Shown: positions 26,519-35,432 of the stretch, one piece after another
Layout: each line of letters starts with the position of its first letter
Position numbering within the stretch: the first letter of the stretch is position 1
NCBI RefSeq assembly: GCF_036511935.1
Contig: NZ_AP028878.1
Location: 4,588,001-4,652,000, forward strand
Length of the DNA: 64,000 nucleotides
Direction: 5' to 3'
Source: Marinobacter nanhaiticus D15-8W
GTDB taxonomy: Bacteria > Pseudomonadota > Gammaproteobacteria > Pseudomonadales > Oleiphilaceae
The notes under the pieces: generated by a model
What the model saw: only the letters and a program-made list of their open reading frames with translations
What the model was told of the DNA's origin: nothing
Databases searched by the model: none
Made by a program: the position numbers and the translations under genes

Positions 26519-27541
26519 GTGACGGGATTCCTAGGTACACACGGTATAGACGCCCATGAACTGCGCACGATTTCAGTGCCCCTGGTTAACCATCACCATC
26601 TTGAACTGGCGACACGCCCTCCGCAGACTTCCCTGCTCACGGGTTACATGCGGGTCACGGAACTGGAGCCGGGCATGCACCTGCGTTTGGCGGACATCCA
26701 CGACCACTTTGGCCTGACAACGCGCGCAGAGTTGCCGGCGGGGGTCAAGATCGCGCTGGTGGTTTCGGGCCATGCGCGGGTTAAGTACGGCAGACAGGAC
26801 GCTGAACTGGGGCCGAGCGGTAGTAGCGTCGGACTCGTCAGCATCCTGCCCACGCCGGACCGCTTCGTCAGGCAGGGAAGGATCGACGGCCACGAGCGCA
26901 CGATAACCCTCTCCCTTACACCCCAGTGGCTGGCTCAACGTGGCCTCGGGCGGTTGCTGGAGCCCGGCCATCGCGGAACGCCCCGCCTCATCCATTGGAC
27001 GCCTTCAGACACCCTGCTCTCCACTGCGCAGGGTCTGTTTTCCCCTTCGCCGACGGACCGTTCCGCCCCCCTGTACCACTTGCACCTGAGTGGCTTCGCG
27101 CTGACGCTGGCGAGCGAGGCGCTCAAACATACCCAGGCCATTGAGCAGTCGGCGATCGATGAACCGGCAGCCTCCAGGCGAAGGCTGGATCCCAGGCTGG
27201 CAAAGCTGATGGCATTGATCGACAGCGGACAGGCTCGGAAGTCGACCCAGGCGGAATTGGCACGGCAGCTGGGCATGAGCCTGAGCAATCTGCAAAGGCG
27301 GTTTCGCGATCAGTGCGGCGAAGCGTTGGGGCACTACCTGCGCCGCCATGCGCTTGGGGTAGCACGGGAGGCCCTCGTCCGTGAACGGGTCAGCGTCGAG
27401 ATTGCTGCCGAGTTGGCTGGCTATACCAGCGCCTCGAACTTTACGACGGCCTTTCGCCGGGAATTCGGCATCACCCCCAGCGACTGCCGGGCAGCCACGC
27501 AGCAGGCCCGGTTATCTATTCCCGGGCGTCCCCGCCCTTAG
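26519..27541 (+). CDS. PchR-like AraC-family regulator
   Basis: A 340-residue regulator. The C-terminal AraC HTH spans about 240-335 and includes QAELARQLGMSLSNLQRRFRD and VSVEIAAELAGYTSASNFTTAFRREFGITPSD. The N-terminal half (LRLADIHDHFGLTTRAELPAGVKIALVVSG) fits the ligand-sensing domain of siderophore-responsive regulators such as PchR. The start is a GTG at 26519 with GGAGG about 5 bases upstream. It is divergent from the receptor/esterase operon and most likely activates it when the ferric siderophore enters. Confidence 0.87.
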   Translation: MTGFLGTHGIDAHELRTISVPLVNHHHLELATRPPQTSLLTGYMRVTELEPGMHLRLADIHDHFGLTTRAELPAGVKIALVVSGHARVKYGRQDAELGPSGSSVGLVSILPTPDRFVRQGRIDGHERTITLSLTPQWLAQRGLGRLLEPGHRGTPRLIHWTPSDTLLSTAQGLFSPSPTDRSAPLYHLHLSGFALTLASEALKHTQAIEQSAIDEPAASRRRLDPRLAKLMALIDSGQARKSTQAELARQLGMSLSNLQRRFRDQCGEALGHYLRRHALGVAREALVRERVSVEIAAELAGYTSASNFTTAFRREFGITPSDCRAATQQARLSIPGRPRP

Positions 27542-27679
27542 AAAAATCCACCAGGATTACAAGCTATCGGAAGGCTAATCCTCGTGGTTTCCATATAACG
27601 CCTACAGAACCACGGCTTGCCTTTTCTACGGTGCGCTGCGATCTTCAACGGCCACCCATCGAAGGACAGCTCTGACCCT

Positions 27680-28348
27680 ATGGAAGACACGAACTTTCCC
27701 CCAAGGCGCTATGCCGCACTTCTCTTCGACATGGACGGTACGATCCTGAGTTCCATCGCATCGGCGGAGCGGGTCTGGGCGATGTGGGCGAGAGAGAGGG
27801 GGCTCGACGTGGATACGTTCCTACCGACGATCCACGGCATCCAGGCGGTTGAAACCATTCGGCGGCTGGCGCTGCCGGGCATCGACCCAAAGGTGGAAGC
27901 GGAACGCATCACCCGCGCCGAAATCGAGAATGTACAGGATGTCGAAGCCATCGCAGGTGCCGCGGCGTTCCTGGAGCGCCTGCCTCCCAATCGCTGGGCG
28001 GTGGTGACATCGGCACCGCGTGCACTGGCAGAGGCGCGTATGGCTGCTGCAGGCTTGCCGCTGCCTGGCGTTATGGTGACCGCCGAAGATGCCGAGCGCA
28101 GCAAGCCGGCACCGGATGGCTACCTGCATGCGGCTGAGCGGCTCCAGGTCAACGCCAGCAATTGCCTGGTATTCGAGGACGCGCCAGCCGGCATCGATGC
28201 GGGCGTAGCCGCGGGTGCCAGCCTCGTCGTTGTTTCCGCACTGCACCGCCAGCCGTTGAAGTCACCCTACCCGTCGATAGCAAACTACCATGCGCTTCAT
28301 GCCTCCCATGACGGGGACGGTGTTACCGTGCGGCGAGTCACGGAGTGA
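27680..28348 (+). CDS. HAD-superfamily phosphatase (sugar phosphatase YfbT-like)
   Basis: A 222-residue HAD hydrolase. Motif I is DMDGT at 17-21 with nucleophile Asp17 and acid/base Asp19. The alpha-helical cap covers about 25-90. Motif II is Thr110-Ser111 (VVTSAP), motif III Lys142 (SKPAPDGYL), and motif IV EDAPAG near 166-171. The layout resembles sugar-phosphate phosphatases of the YfbT/beta-phosphoglucomutase group. The ATG at 27680 starts just before the catalytic strand; an upstream frame to 27617 adds a non-conserved leader. Substrate unknown. Confidence 0.88.
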   Translation: MEDTNFPPRRYAALLFDMDGTILSSIASAERVWAMWARERGLDVDTFLPTIHGIQAVETIRRLALPGIDPKVEAERITRAEIENVQDVEAIAGAAAFLERLPPNRWAVVTSAPRALAEARMAAAGLPLPGVMVTAEDAERSKPAPDGYLHAAERLQVNASNCLVFEDAPAGIDAGVAAGASLVVVSALHRQPLKSPYPSIANYHALHASHDGDGVTVRRVTE

Positions 28349-28490
28349 GTTCGGCCACCCCAACGTCCATAAGAACGTATAACGATGACCTGGCGCGCGT
28401 TTAAACATTCAAGTTCTTTCACCCCTCCACGTAACTCGCCAATACTCTCAGAAGTGACTTGACGGCTCAGCGGCACCTGACGCGTGCATT

Positions 28491-28508
28491 GCCCCCTGCA
28501 ATGGGGGC
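28491..28508. other. GC-rich hairpin in the leader of the homocysteine methyltransferase gene
   Basis: GCCCCC (28491-28496) pairs perfectly with GGGGGC (28503-28508) around a 6-base loop, 52 bases before the ATG at 28560. No T-tract follows. I see none of the conserved SAM or SAH riboswitch features around it, so its role is open. Confidence 0.35.
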
Positions 28509-28559
28509 GCCCTCGCCGCTCCAGCCACAACCCACTCTCTGACAGAGGCGGGGATCACA

Positions 28560-29504
28560 ATGGCCAAGTACCTCAATGCCTTACCCCAGCTTTCGGGGGA
28601 CATCTTCCTGACCGATGGCGGCATCGAAACCACGCTGATTTTCCACGACGGGCTGGATCTGCCTTATTTCGCCGCGTTTGACCTGCTTCAGACCCAGCTA
28701 GGCAAGAAGGCCCTGCGCCGGTATTTCCAGACTTATGCCTCACTCGCCAAGCAATATGGCGTCGGCTGCGTTCTGGAGAGTGCGACCTGGCGAGCCAGTT
28801 CGGACTGGGGCGACAAGCTTGGCTATTCCGCCAAAGCCCTAGCGAATGCCAACAGTCAGGCCGTCGCCCTGCTCTACGGTATCCGGCAGTCCTTCGAGAC
28901 CCGACATACGCCGATCGTTATCAGTGGGTGCGTCGGTCCACGGGGCGATGGCTACAACCCCGACACGTTCATGACTGCAGGCGAGGCCAAGCACTACCAC
29001 GCGCCGCAGGTGACGACCTTTCGCGACGCCGGGACGGATTTGGTGACGGCGATAACCATGACCTATACCGATGAAGCAATTGGTATCGCCCAGGCGGCGA
29101 GGGCCGTGGGCATGCCAGTGGCGCTGTCGTTTACCGTCGAGACAGACGGAAAGCTACCCAGTGGCCAGTCACTGGGTGAGGCGATCGAACAGGTGGACGC
29201 TGCCACGAACGCAGCGCCCGTGTATTACATGATCAACTGCGCCCACCCGACGCATTTCATGGCGACCCTCGAATCCGGCGGTGCCTGGCGCAACCGGATC
29301 CATGGCCTGCGTGCCAACGCATCCACCAAGAGCCACGCCGAACTGGATGAGGCTACCGAGCTGGACGAAGGTCATCCGGAAACGTTGGCTCGGCAATACG
29401 GCGAGGTACGCCAACTGTTGCCCAACCTCAACGTGTTTGGCGGGTGCTGCGGTACTGATGAGCGGCATATAGAAGCAATCTGCAAGGTCGTCCTGGCGGC
29501 GTGA
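28560..29504 (+). CDS. Homocysteine S-methyltransferase family protein
   Basis: A 314-residue zinc methyltransferase. The start SGDIFLTDGGIETTLIF (12-28) is the family N-terminus. The zinc ligands are Cys227 (INCAHP) and Cys296/Cys297 (GGCCGTDERHI), exactly as in MmuM/BHMT-type enzymes. It would move a methyl group from S-methylmethionine, betaine or a similar donor to homocysteine or another thiol. The neighbouring LysR gene is convergent and no methionine pathway gene is adjacent, so the donor is open. A GC-rich hairpin lies in the leader. Confidence 0.88.
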   Translation: MAKYLNALPQLSGDIFLTDGGIETTLIFHDGLDLPYFAAFDLLQTQLGKKALRRYFQTYASLAKQYGVGCVLESATWRASSDWGDKLGYSAKALANANSQAVALLYGIRQSFETRHTPIVISGCVGPRGDGYNPDTFMTAGEAKHYHAPQVTTFRDAGTDLVTAITMTYTDEAIGIAQAARAVGMPVALSFTVETDGKLPSGQSLGEAIEQVDAATNAAPVYYMINCAHPTHFMATLESGGAWRNRIHGLRANASTKSHAELDEATELDEGHPETLARQYGEVRQLLPNLNVFGGCCGTDERHIEAICKVVLAA

Positions 29505-29541
29505 CGATCCGCTATCGCCGATGTGTTCGCATAGACCGGGC

Positions 29542-30429
29542 CTACCTGTCAGCAAGGCCGGCCTGGATCGCGTCCTCAATAAAACGCATCAGACACGGAT
29601 TGGGATTGTTTTCATTCCAGTACACCCCCTGCTCCACCAACGGCGAATCCTCTAACGGCAGAAATGCTGCACCTTCCAGTTGCATCCGTCTCATCGAGTC
29701 GGGCACCAGTGCAACGCCCAACCCCTTGGCCACGAGGTTGACGATGGTTTGCTGGAGATGCGCCTCCACCTTGATGGTCGGTTCGAAATCGTACTTTCGA
29801 CAGCAGGCCATGACAGCCTCATGCAGGGCCGGTGCCGTGGCGCTGGGGAAGGTGATGAAGCCATCCGCGGCGAGTTCGCCAACGGAAACAACCGCGCTGT
29901 TTGCAAGTCGATGCGTTTGTGGCAAAACCGCGCAAAGGGGCTCCTGGAACAACGGGTGATATCGCAGCGTGTGATCGAACCGCAGGGGAAAACTGATCCC
30001 GACGTCGGCGACGCCCTGGATGAGCGCGTCGTGGAGGTCCCGAGGAAGCGTCTCGTTCAGTGACAACGCGACCTCGGGAAAGCTGTCCGAAAAACGAGCG
30101 ACCATCTCCGGCAGTACGTTCCAGGCCGCGTACATCGTAAAGGCGACCGTCAATTCGCCCCGCTCGCCCTCCGCAGCAGCCCTGGCAGACTTGACCGCGC
30201 GATCGAGATCAGCAAATAGTCGGCTGATATCGTTGCGGAACTGTTCACCGGCAGGGGTCAGGACCACAGAACGGGAATGCCGCCAAAACAGGGGCGTGCC
30301 CAAGCGCTTTTCCAGCGCGGCGATTTGCCGGCTCAGGGGCGGTTGGGTCATGTTGAGGCGTTCGGCCGCACGGCTGAAATTCAGCGTTTCAGCGAGGACC
30401 AGGAAACTGCGAAGGTGACGTAGATCCAT
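29542..30429 (-). CDS. LysR-family transcriptional regulator
   Basis: A 295-residue LysR regulator beginning MDLRHLRSFLVLAETLNFSR, with the recognition helix NMTQPPLSRQIAALEKRLGTPLF. The C-terminal periplasmic-binding-protein-like domain contains GVADVGISF and VAKGLGVALVPDSM. It is divergent from an AEC-family exporter gene with 107 bases between the starts, so it probably controls that exporter. Confidence 0.92.
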   Translation of the reverse strand: MDLRHLRSFLVLAETLNFSRAAERLNMTQPPLSRQIAALEKRLGTPLFWRHSRSVVLTPAGEQFRNDISRLFADLDRAVKSARAAAEGERGELTVAFTMYAAWNVLPEMVARFSDSFPEVALSLNETLPRDLHDALIQGVADVGISFPLRFDHTLRYHPLFQEPLCAVLPQTHRLANSAVVSVGELAADGFITFPSATAPALHEAVMACCRKYDFEPTIKVEAHLQQTIVNLVAKGLGVALVPDSMRRMQLEGAAFLPLEDSPLVEQGVYWNENNPNPCLMRFIEDAIQAGLADR

Positions 30430-30536
30430 TATTTATGCGCTAAAGGTATTGATAGAGCAATCATATAGCATTAGACGGCATCGGTCGCCACTGCTTACGC
30501 TAGGCTGCTTTGCTCACCGGTCTGATAGGGGCGCCA

Positions 30537-31466
30537 ATGGCCGCGGTCATCAATGTGTTGTTGCCGATTTTCGGTCTGATATTGGCTGGCTACATCTGTC
30601 GCAGGACGGGGCGCCTGGGCGAAACCGCTGCCTCGGAACTCAATCGCTTTGTGGTCTGGCTATGCCTCCCCGCCCTGCTGTTCAGCGCAACGGCGACGGC
30701 CTCCCTGGAGGAAATCTGGCGCCCCGGCTTCATTGCGGTCGTGAGCATCGGCACCATGGCGGTCTATGCGTTGACCCTGGGCTATCGGTGGTTTCGACAA
30801 CGGCGCCTCGCGGATGCCAGTATCGACGGCCTGAGTGCCGCCTATGCAAACACTGGCTATATCGGCATTCCCCTCTGCGTATTGGTCCTGGGCGACGATG
30901 GTCTGGAACCCGCCCTGATCGCGACGCTGATTGTCGTGTGCCTGCTGTTCTCCGTCGCCATCGTGTTTGTGGAGGTTGGTCTGCAAAACGAACGATCGGC
31001 CTATCACGCGATCCGCAAGGTATTGGTCGCGCTCGCCAAGAACCCGCTCGTGGTGTCGCCCATCCTGGGTGGCTGCTGGGCAGCGTCGGGGGCGGAACTC
31101 CCCGAAGCGGCAGGCCGCTTCCTCGATCTGCTGGGCGCAGCAACCACCCCCTGCGCTCTGGTTTCCCTCGGCGCATTCCTGGCGCAACGAGAACGGCAAA
31201 AAAACGGCAGCGCTGCCGCTGCGCTGGTGGGCATCAAGCTGATCATCCATCCGCTTCTGGTCTGGGTTCTGGCCAGCTACGTCTTCGTGCTCCCGCCGCT
31301 TTGGGCGAAGGCTGCGCTGCTGCTGAGCGCGCTACCTACGGGCACCGGTCCCTTCATGCTGGCTGAGTTCTACCGTCGCGAAGCCGCCGTTGTTGCCCAG
31401 ACCGTGCTCTGGTCGACCATGGGCTCGGTAGTGACCTTGTCGGTTTGCCTGTATTGGATTGGGTAG
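30537..31466 (+). CDS. AEC family transporter (auxin efflux carrier type)
   Basis: A 309-residue inner-membrane carrier with about 10 hydrophobic segments. It starts MAAVINVLLPIFGLILAGY, contains the conserved YANTGYIGIPL (gene coordinates about 30840-30875), and has a matching half after the middle loop with ATTPCALVSLGAFL. The AEC family includes malonate, malate and amino acid carriers (MdcF, MleP, YwkB). The ATG at 30537 has AGGGG upstream; a TTG at 30510 is less likely. It is paired with a divergent LysR regulator. Confidence 0.88.
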   Translation: MAAVINVLLPIFGLILAGYICRRTGRLGETAASELNRFVVWLCLPALLFSATATASLEEIWRPGFIAVVSIGTMAVYALTLGYRWFRQRRLADASIDGLSAAYANTGYIGIPLCVLVLGDDGLEPALIATLIVVCLLFSVAIVFVEVGLQNERSAYHAIRKVLVALAKNPLVVSPILGGCWAASGAELPEAAGRFLDLLGAATTPCALVSLGAFLAQRERQKNGSAAAALVGIKLIIHPLLVWVLASYVFVLPPLWAKAALLLSALPTGTGPFMLAEFYRREAAVVAQTVLWSTMGSVVTLSVCLYWIG

Positions 31467-31541
31467 GAATCGGTAACGGCGGAATGCCTGCGTACCTCAT
31501 TGCCAACCGCGCTTCCGGCCAAGCCTTGCAGCGATCGCGTG

Positions 31542-31757
31542 ATGCGCTACCGCGTTTCCTACAGCTGCGGCGAACCAGACAAAAACGGCAACTACGATGT
31601 CACTCACTCGAGTGCTGTGCTTGCGTTCAATAGCCAGGGGCAGCCAGCTTTCCTGACCCGGGACAGTGACCTAATGGAAGACGCGATGTCCCATATCACA
31701 GAGCTTGTCGAAGACAGCCAGCGAGGCCGTTGCCCCCCGCCTCCGTACCCGCCTTGA
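31542..31757 (+). CDS. Possible small protein, 71 residues
   Basis: MRYRVSYSCGEPDKNGNYDV starts a short open frame that continues with SSAVLAFNSQGQPAFLTRDSD and ends in a proline-rich tail (CPPPPYPP). Codon choice resembles the neighbours, but no good ribosome site precedes the ATG and I do not recognise a family. It could be a genuine small gene, a decayed gene end, or chance. Confidence 0.35.
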   Translation: MRYRVSYSCGEPDKNGNYDVTHSSAVLAFNSQGQPAFLTRDSDLMEDAMSHITELVEDSQRGRCPPPPYPP

Positions 31758-31779
31758 GGCCCTGGACGTTAATAGCCAG

Positions 31780-32682
31780 CTACGCCTGGGGCCCTATATC
31801 CCGATACTTACGAACATGTTCAATCAGCGCCCTTAGCTTCGGCGTCACGGAGCGGCGGCTTGGGAAATAAAGGTAGAAGCCGGTGAACGGCGGCAGCCAG
31901 TCGTCGAGTAATGTAACGAGCTCACCCCGTTCGATGTAGGGCTGGAACGTTTCCTCGATACCGAAAGTGATACCGCCGCCGGCCAGCGATGTGCGGAGCA
32001 TGACAAGCATGTCGTTGGTGGTCACCTGCGGTTCGACAGCCATATCGAAGGCGCGACCATCACGTTCGAATTCCCAGCGGTAGGGAGCCGTATCGAAGGC
32101 CGGGCGCCAGCCGATGCAGCGGTGCTCCGCCAGGTCTCGCGGACGCCGGGGAACGCCGTGGCGCTCCAGGTAGCCTGGCGTGGCGACCGCCACCTGGCGC
32201 TGCTCCCCGGTTAGCGGTACCGCGACCATATCCCGCTCGATCACCTCCCCCAACCTCACACCCGCGTCGTAGCCGGCCGCGACGATATCGAATTCCTCGT
32301 CATTCACCGTCACATCGAACGTAATCCCGGGGTACGCCTCGACGAACGAGGTAATAAGCGGCCCTGAGAGAAATCGCTCGGCAATCGATGTTGCGGTTAC
32401 CCGCAGCAGTCCATGGGGCGCGCCGGTTGCGCTCTGCGCAGACTCCAGCGCTGCATTGATCTCGGCGAGCGGGTTCGAGACGGCCTGCAACAGCCGCTCC
32501 CCTTCTTCGGTCAGACGCACGCTGCGCGTGGTGCGTCGAAATAGCGGCTGTTCCAGCGTTTCTTCGAGCCGCTGGACACCCTGGCTGACGGCAGAGCGCG
32601 TTACGCCCAGCCGGTCCGCAGCAGCACGGAAATTCCCGCATTCTGCCACCGCAGTGAACAACGTGAGGAGATTGAGATCCAT
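31780..32682 (-). CDS. LysR-family transcriptional regulator
   Basis: A 300-residue LysR regulator: MDLNLLTLFTAVAECGNFRA, then the recognition helix GVTRSAVSQGVQRLEETLEQPLF. The effector domain contains GLLRVTATSIAERFLSGPLI and ITFGIEETFQPYI. The ATG at 32682 is the standard LysR start; an in-frame TTG at 32694 adds four residues. It is divergent from the SDR/Atu4866/SnoaL-like operon beginning at 32825 and is the likely regulator of that operon. Confidence 0.92.
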   Translation of the reverse strand: MDLNLLTLFTAVAECGNFRAAADRLGVTRSAVSQGVQRLEETLEQPLFRRTTRSVRLTEEGERLLQAVSNPLAEINAALESAQSATGAPHGLLRVTATSIAERFLSGPLITSFVEAYPGITFDVTVNDEEFDIVAAGYDAGVRLGEVIERDMVAVPLTGEQRQVAVATPGYLERHGVPRRPRDLAEHRCIGWRPAFDTAPYRWEFERDGRAFDMAVEPQVTTNDMLVMLRTSLAGGGITFGIEETFQPYIERGELVTLLDDWLPPFTGFYLYFPSRRSVTPKLRALIEHVRKYRDIGPQA

Positions 32683-32824
32683 AGCTATTGGCAAATTTCG
32701 CTAACCATAGAGTCAAGAGATTGGCATGTTCTCCTGAACAAATCGAGCGCTTATCGTGTTTCCTGTCGGAGCGGCCCAGGTACGTTTCCCAAGAAGTCGC
32801 TCCATAAACCAGAGGAGACAGACG

Positions 32825-33556
32825 ATGAATATTGCAGAGAAAGTCATCCTAATCACAGGGGCGAGCAGTGGTATTGGCGCCGCAATGGCAAAGGAGCTTG
32901 GAGCAGCCGGAGCGCGACTACTGTTGGGCGCACGACGGCTGGATCGCCTCGAAGCGCTTGCAGCCGACATTCGTAAAGCCGGTGGAACGGTCGAGGTCCA
33001 GCAACTGGATGTCACTGACCGCATGGCCATGGCGCGATTCGCACAGACGGCGCTGGACCAATGGGGTCGCATCGACGTCCTGATCAACAACGCCGGGGTG
33101 ATGCCGCTTTCACCTCTTGCCGCCGGCAAGTACGACGAGTGGGAGCGCATGGTCGATGTGAATATCAAGGGCGTGCTTTGGGGCATCGCCGGTGTCCAGC
33201 CACAGATGGAGAAGCAGGGTTCCGGCCAGATCATCAATATTGCGTCTATCGGCGCGCTGGCCGTATCCCCGACAGCCGCCGTCTACTGCGCAACGAAATT
33301 CGCGGTTCGGGCGATCTCGGACGGAATGAGGCAGGAGAGCAACGTTATCCGCGTGACCTGCGTTAACCCGGGCGTCGTCGATTCAGAACTTGCGGATACC
33401 ATCACCGACCCGACTGCCGCCGAGGCAATGGAGGCATTCCGTCGCATCAAGCTGCAGCCGGAGGCCATTGCCCGTGCCGTACGCCAGATTATCGAGGCGC
33501 CCGAGGATGTGGACACCAGCGAGATCACCATCCGTCCGACCAGGTCGCCCTATTAG
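32825..33556 (+). CDS. Short-chain dehydrogenase/reductase
   Basis: A 243-residue classical SDR with TGASSGIG at 11-18, NNAG at 88-91, Ser141 (INIASIGAL), Tyr154 and Lys158 (YCATK). Arg37-Arg38 after strand two (GARRLDRL) indicates NADPH preference. It resembles the YdfG/serine dehydrogenase-like oxidoreductase group. AGAGGAG precedes the ATG at 32825. It is the first gene of an apparent three-gene operon with two exported small proteins and is divergent from a LysR regulator. Confidence 0.92.
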   Translation: MNIAEKVILITGASSGIGAAMAKELGAAGARLLLGARRLDRLEALAADIRKAGGTVEVQQLDVTDRMAMARFAQTALDQWGRIDVLINNAGVMPLSPLAAGKYDEWERMVDVNIKGVLWGIAGVQPQMEKQGSGQIINIASIGALAVSPTAAVYCATKFAVRAISDGMRQESNVIRVTCVNPGVVDSELADTITDPTAAEAMEAFRRIKLQPEAIARAVRQIIEAPEDVDTSEITIRPTRSPY

Positions 33557-33587
33557 GGGGCGACGCAACATTTAGGGGGATAGAACC

Positions 33588-34001
33588 ATGCCATATCACC
33601 CAATAGCGGTCGCTGTCCTTTGCGCCACCACAGCCGGTCCACTTTTGGCCCAGGCAGAGACAGAGTTTGATGAACCGGGCGAGGAGTTAATGGTCGCCAA
33701 TAGCGAGACAAACGCCGCGCTCGAGGAACAGAGACAATCGGGAGACAACCAAATGCAGGACAATCCTTATATCGGCCTATGGGTCACCGGGGACGGACGC
33801 ATCCGACAACAGCTGAAAACCGACGGCCGCTATGCCGAAGCGCGTGGCGATCGGGAAAACGCCTATACCGGTCGGTATGAAGTTGACGGCAATACAATCC
33901 AGTACTGGGACGATACCGGTTTTACCGCCGATGGCGAGTTCGTCGACGATGTGCTCTATCACGGCGGCATGGTGATGTATCGCCAGGAGGTTGACCAATG
34001 A
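33588..34001 (+). CDS. Exported Atu4866-domain protein
   Basis: A 137-residue protein. The first 23 residues form a signal peptide (LCATTAGPLLAQAE). The C-terminal 80 residues match the Atu4866 domain: NPYIGLWVTGDGRIRQQL, GRYAEARGDRENAYTGRYEV and DDTGFTADGEF. This beta-barrel domain of unknown function is usually cytosolic and near oxidoreductases in other bacteria; here it has an export signal. AGGGGG precedes the ATG. Its end overlaps the next gene by four bases, so the two are coupled. Confidence 0.85.
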   Translation: MPYHPIAVAVLCATTAGPLLAQAETEFDEPGEELMVANSETNAALEEQRQSGDNQMQDNPYIGLWVTGDGRIRQQLKTDGRYAEARGDRENAYTGRYEVDGNTIQYWDDTGFTADGEFVDDVLYHGGMVMYRQEVDQ

Positions 34002-34537
34002 ACCTCATATCCACACTCTCTCGGCGCGCGGGGAAACTCTTCCGGGCCGCCTTGATCCTGCTGCCGCTGTTTGTCGCGTCCACGGCGCTGTCTCAACAGG
34101 GGGCGGATACCCTAAGCGCCACGACGGAAGCCGAACGCAACCGGGAGACCGTCCGCCGCGCATTCGAGGCATGGGCCGCGGGCGAGAGCGTGTTCGACCA
34201 ACTGCTGGCCGACGATATTGTCTGGACGATCCACGGCTCCGATCCGGTCGCCGGCACCTACACTGATCGCGAAACGTTCGTGGAGCAGGCGGCGCGACCG
34301 CTCGTCTCCCGCCTGCGGACACCGGTCAAGCCCGAGGTTCTCGCCATCTGGGCGGAAGGCGACACCGTGATCGTGCGTTTCGACGGCAGCGCCATCACGA
34401 CCTCGGGGGGCCGCTACGAAAACCAGTTCGTCTGGATATTCCGGATGGAGGACGACGTCGTCACCCGGGCCGAGGCCTTTCTCGATCTTGCGGCCTATCG
34501 GCAGGTTGTGGAGAACAATCCGGTACGCAGCGAGTGA
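33998..34537 (+). CDS. Exported NTF2-like (SnoaL/ketosteroid isomerase fold) protein
   Basis: A 179-residue protein with an N-terminal signal peptide (FRAALILLPLFVASTALSQ, about 16-33). A SnoaL/NTF2-like domain follows: NRETVRRAFEAWAAGESVFDQLLADDIVWTIHG and QFVWIFRMEDDVVTRAEAFLD. The fold binds small hydrophobic ligands or catalyses isomerisation or hydrolysis; no activity can be assigned. ATGA overlap and an AGGAGG inside the previous gene tie it to the operon. Confidence 0.85.
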   Translation: MNLISTLSRRAGKLFRAALILLPLFVASTALSQQGADTLSATTEAERNRETVRRAFEAWAAGESVFDQLLADDIVWTIHGSDPVAGTYTDRETFVEQAARPLVSRLRTPVKPEVLAIWAEGDTVIVRFDGSAITTSGGRYENQFVWIFRMEDDVVTRAEAFLDLAAYRQVVENNPVRSE

Positions 34538-34634
34538 CGACCGCCGGACTCAACACCCGCCACGCCATCAGGTATGGCACTACTACAAGCTGGAGAGGCA
34601 TCTCTTCAGCTTTCTTTCCTCAGTTGCCGGCTAT

Positions 34635-35432
34635 TCAGGCTGCTACCAGGCTCTGATCCGGCTTATCCGGCCATTGGGACAGCACATCAAAACCGCTCTC
34701 GGTCACCGCCACCATGTGCTCCCATTGTGCCGACAATGAGCGATCCCGCGTCACCACCGTCCACTCATCGCGCAACATGCGCACATGACGACGCCCGGCG
34801 TTAACCATGGGCTCTATGGTGAAGATCATGCCCGGTTTGAGGACCAGGCCGTTACCCGGCGTGCCGTAATGCAGGACCTGCGGCTCGTCATGATAGACCT
34901 TGCCGATACCGTGGCCGCAGAACTCGCGCACGACGCTGAATTTAGCGGCTTCCGCCACGGCCTGTATCGCGTGCCCGACATCACCCAGAGTCGCGCCCGG
35001 TCGCACAGCCCGGATTCCCGCGCACATGGCGTCATACGTCACGTCGACAAGCCGGCGAACGTGGGGCTTGGGTTCGCCGACGAAATACATCCGGCTGGTG
35101 TCGCCGTACCAGCCATCCCGAACAACGGCGATATCGATATTGATGATATCGCCCGCCTTCAGGCGCTTATCCGATGGAATCCCATGACACACCACATGGT
35201 TGACCGAAGTGCATACCGTCTTGGGAAAGCCCTGGTAGCCCACGTTGCCGGGGATCGCCTTCTGCACGTTCACGATGTAGTCGTGGCAGATCCGGTCCAG
35301 CTCATTCGTCGTTACGCCTGGCTGCACGTAAGGCGTAATCATGGCCAGGACTTCGGCGGCCAGTTGGGCCGCCACGCGGGACTTTTCGATGTCCTCGGGC
35401 GTATGGATAACAATCCTCGAACTCACAGTCAT
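34635..35432 (-). CDS. map: Type I methionyl aminopeptidase
   Basis: A 265-residue methionine aminopeptidase that removes the initiator Met from nascent proteins. All ligands are present: His83, Asp100 (INIDIAV), Asp111 (GDTSRM), His174 (CGHGIG), Glu207 (FTIEP) and Glu238 (QWEHM), the same spacing as in E. coli Map. It is not beside rpsB/tsf, where the housekeeping copy normally lies, so this is probably a second Map. It overlaps the upstream ParD-like gene by ATGA and is translated from the same message. Confidence 0.93.
   Translation of the reverse strand: MTVSSRIVIHTPEDIEKSRVAAQLAAEVLAMITPYVQPGVTTNELDRICHDYIVNVQKAIPGNVGYQGFPKTVCTSVNHVVCHGIPSDKRLKAGDIINIDIAVVRDGWYGDTSRMYFVGEPKPHVRRLVDVTYDAMCAGIRAVRPGATLGDVGHAIQAVAEAAKFSVVREFCGHGIGKVYHDEPQVLHYGTPGNGLVLKPGMIFTIEPMVNAGRRHVRMLRDEWTVVTRDRSLSAQWEHMVAVTESGFDVLSQWPDKPDQSLVAA

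Noticed and set aside
28349..28559. SAM or SAH riboswitch upstream of the homocysteine methyltransferase gene
   Set aside because: Only a simple GC hairpin is visible; none of the conserved core elements of the known classes could be found by eye.
30449..31366. Overlapping plus-strand frame (305 residues) in the AEC transporter region
   Set aside because: Arg/Gly/Pro-rich frame-shifted shadow; the AEC frame has membrane helices and the family motif.
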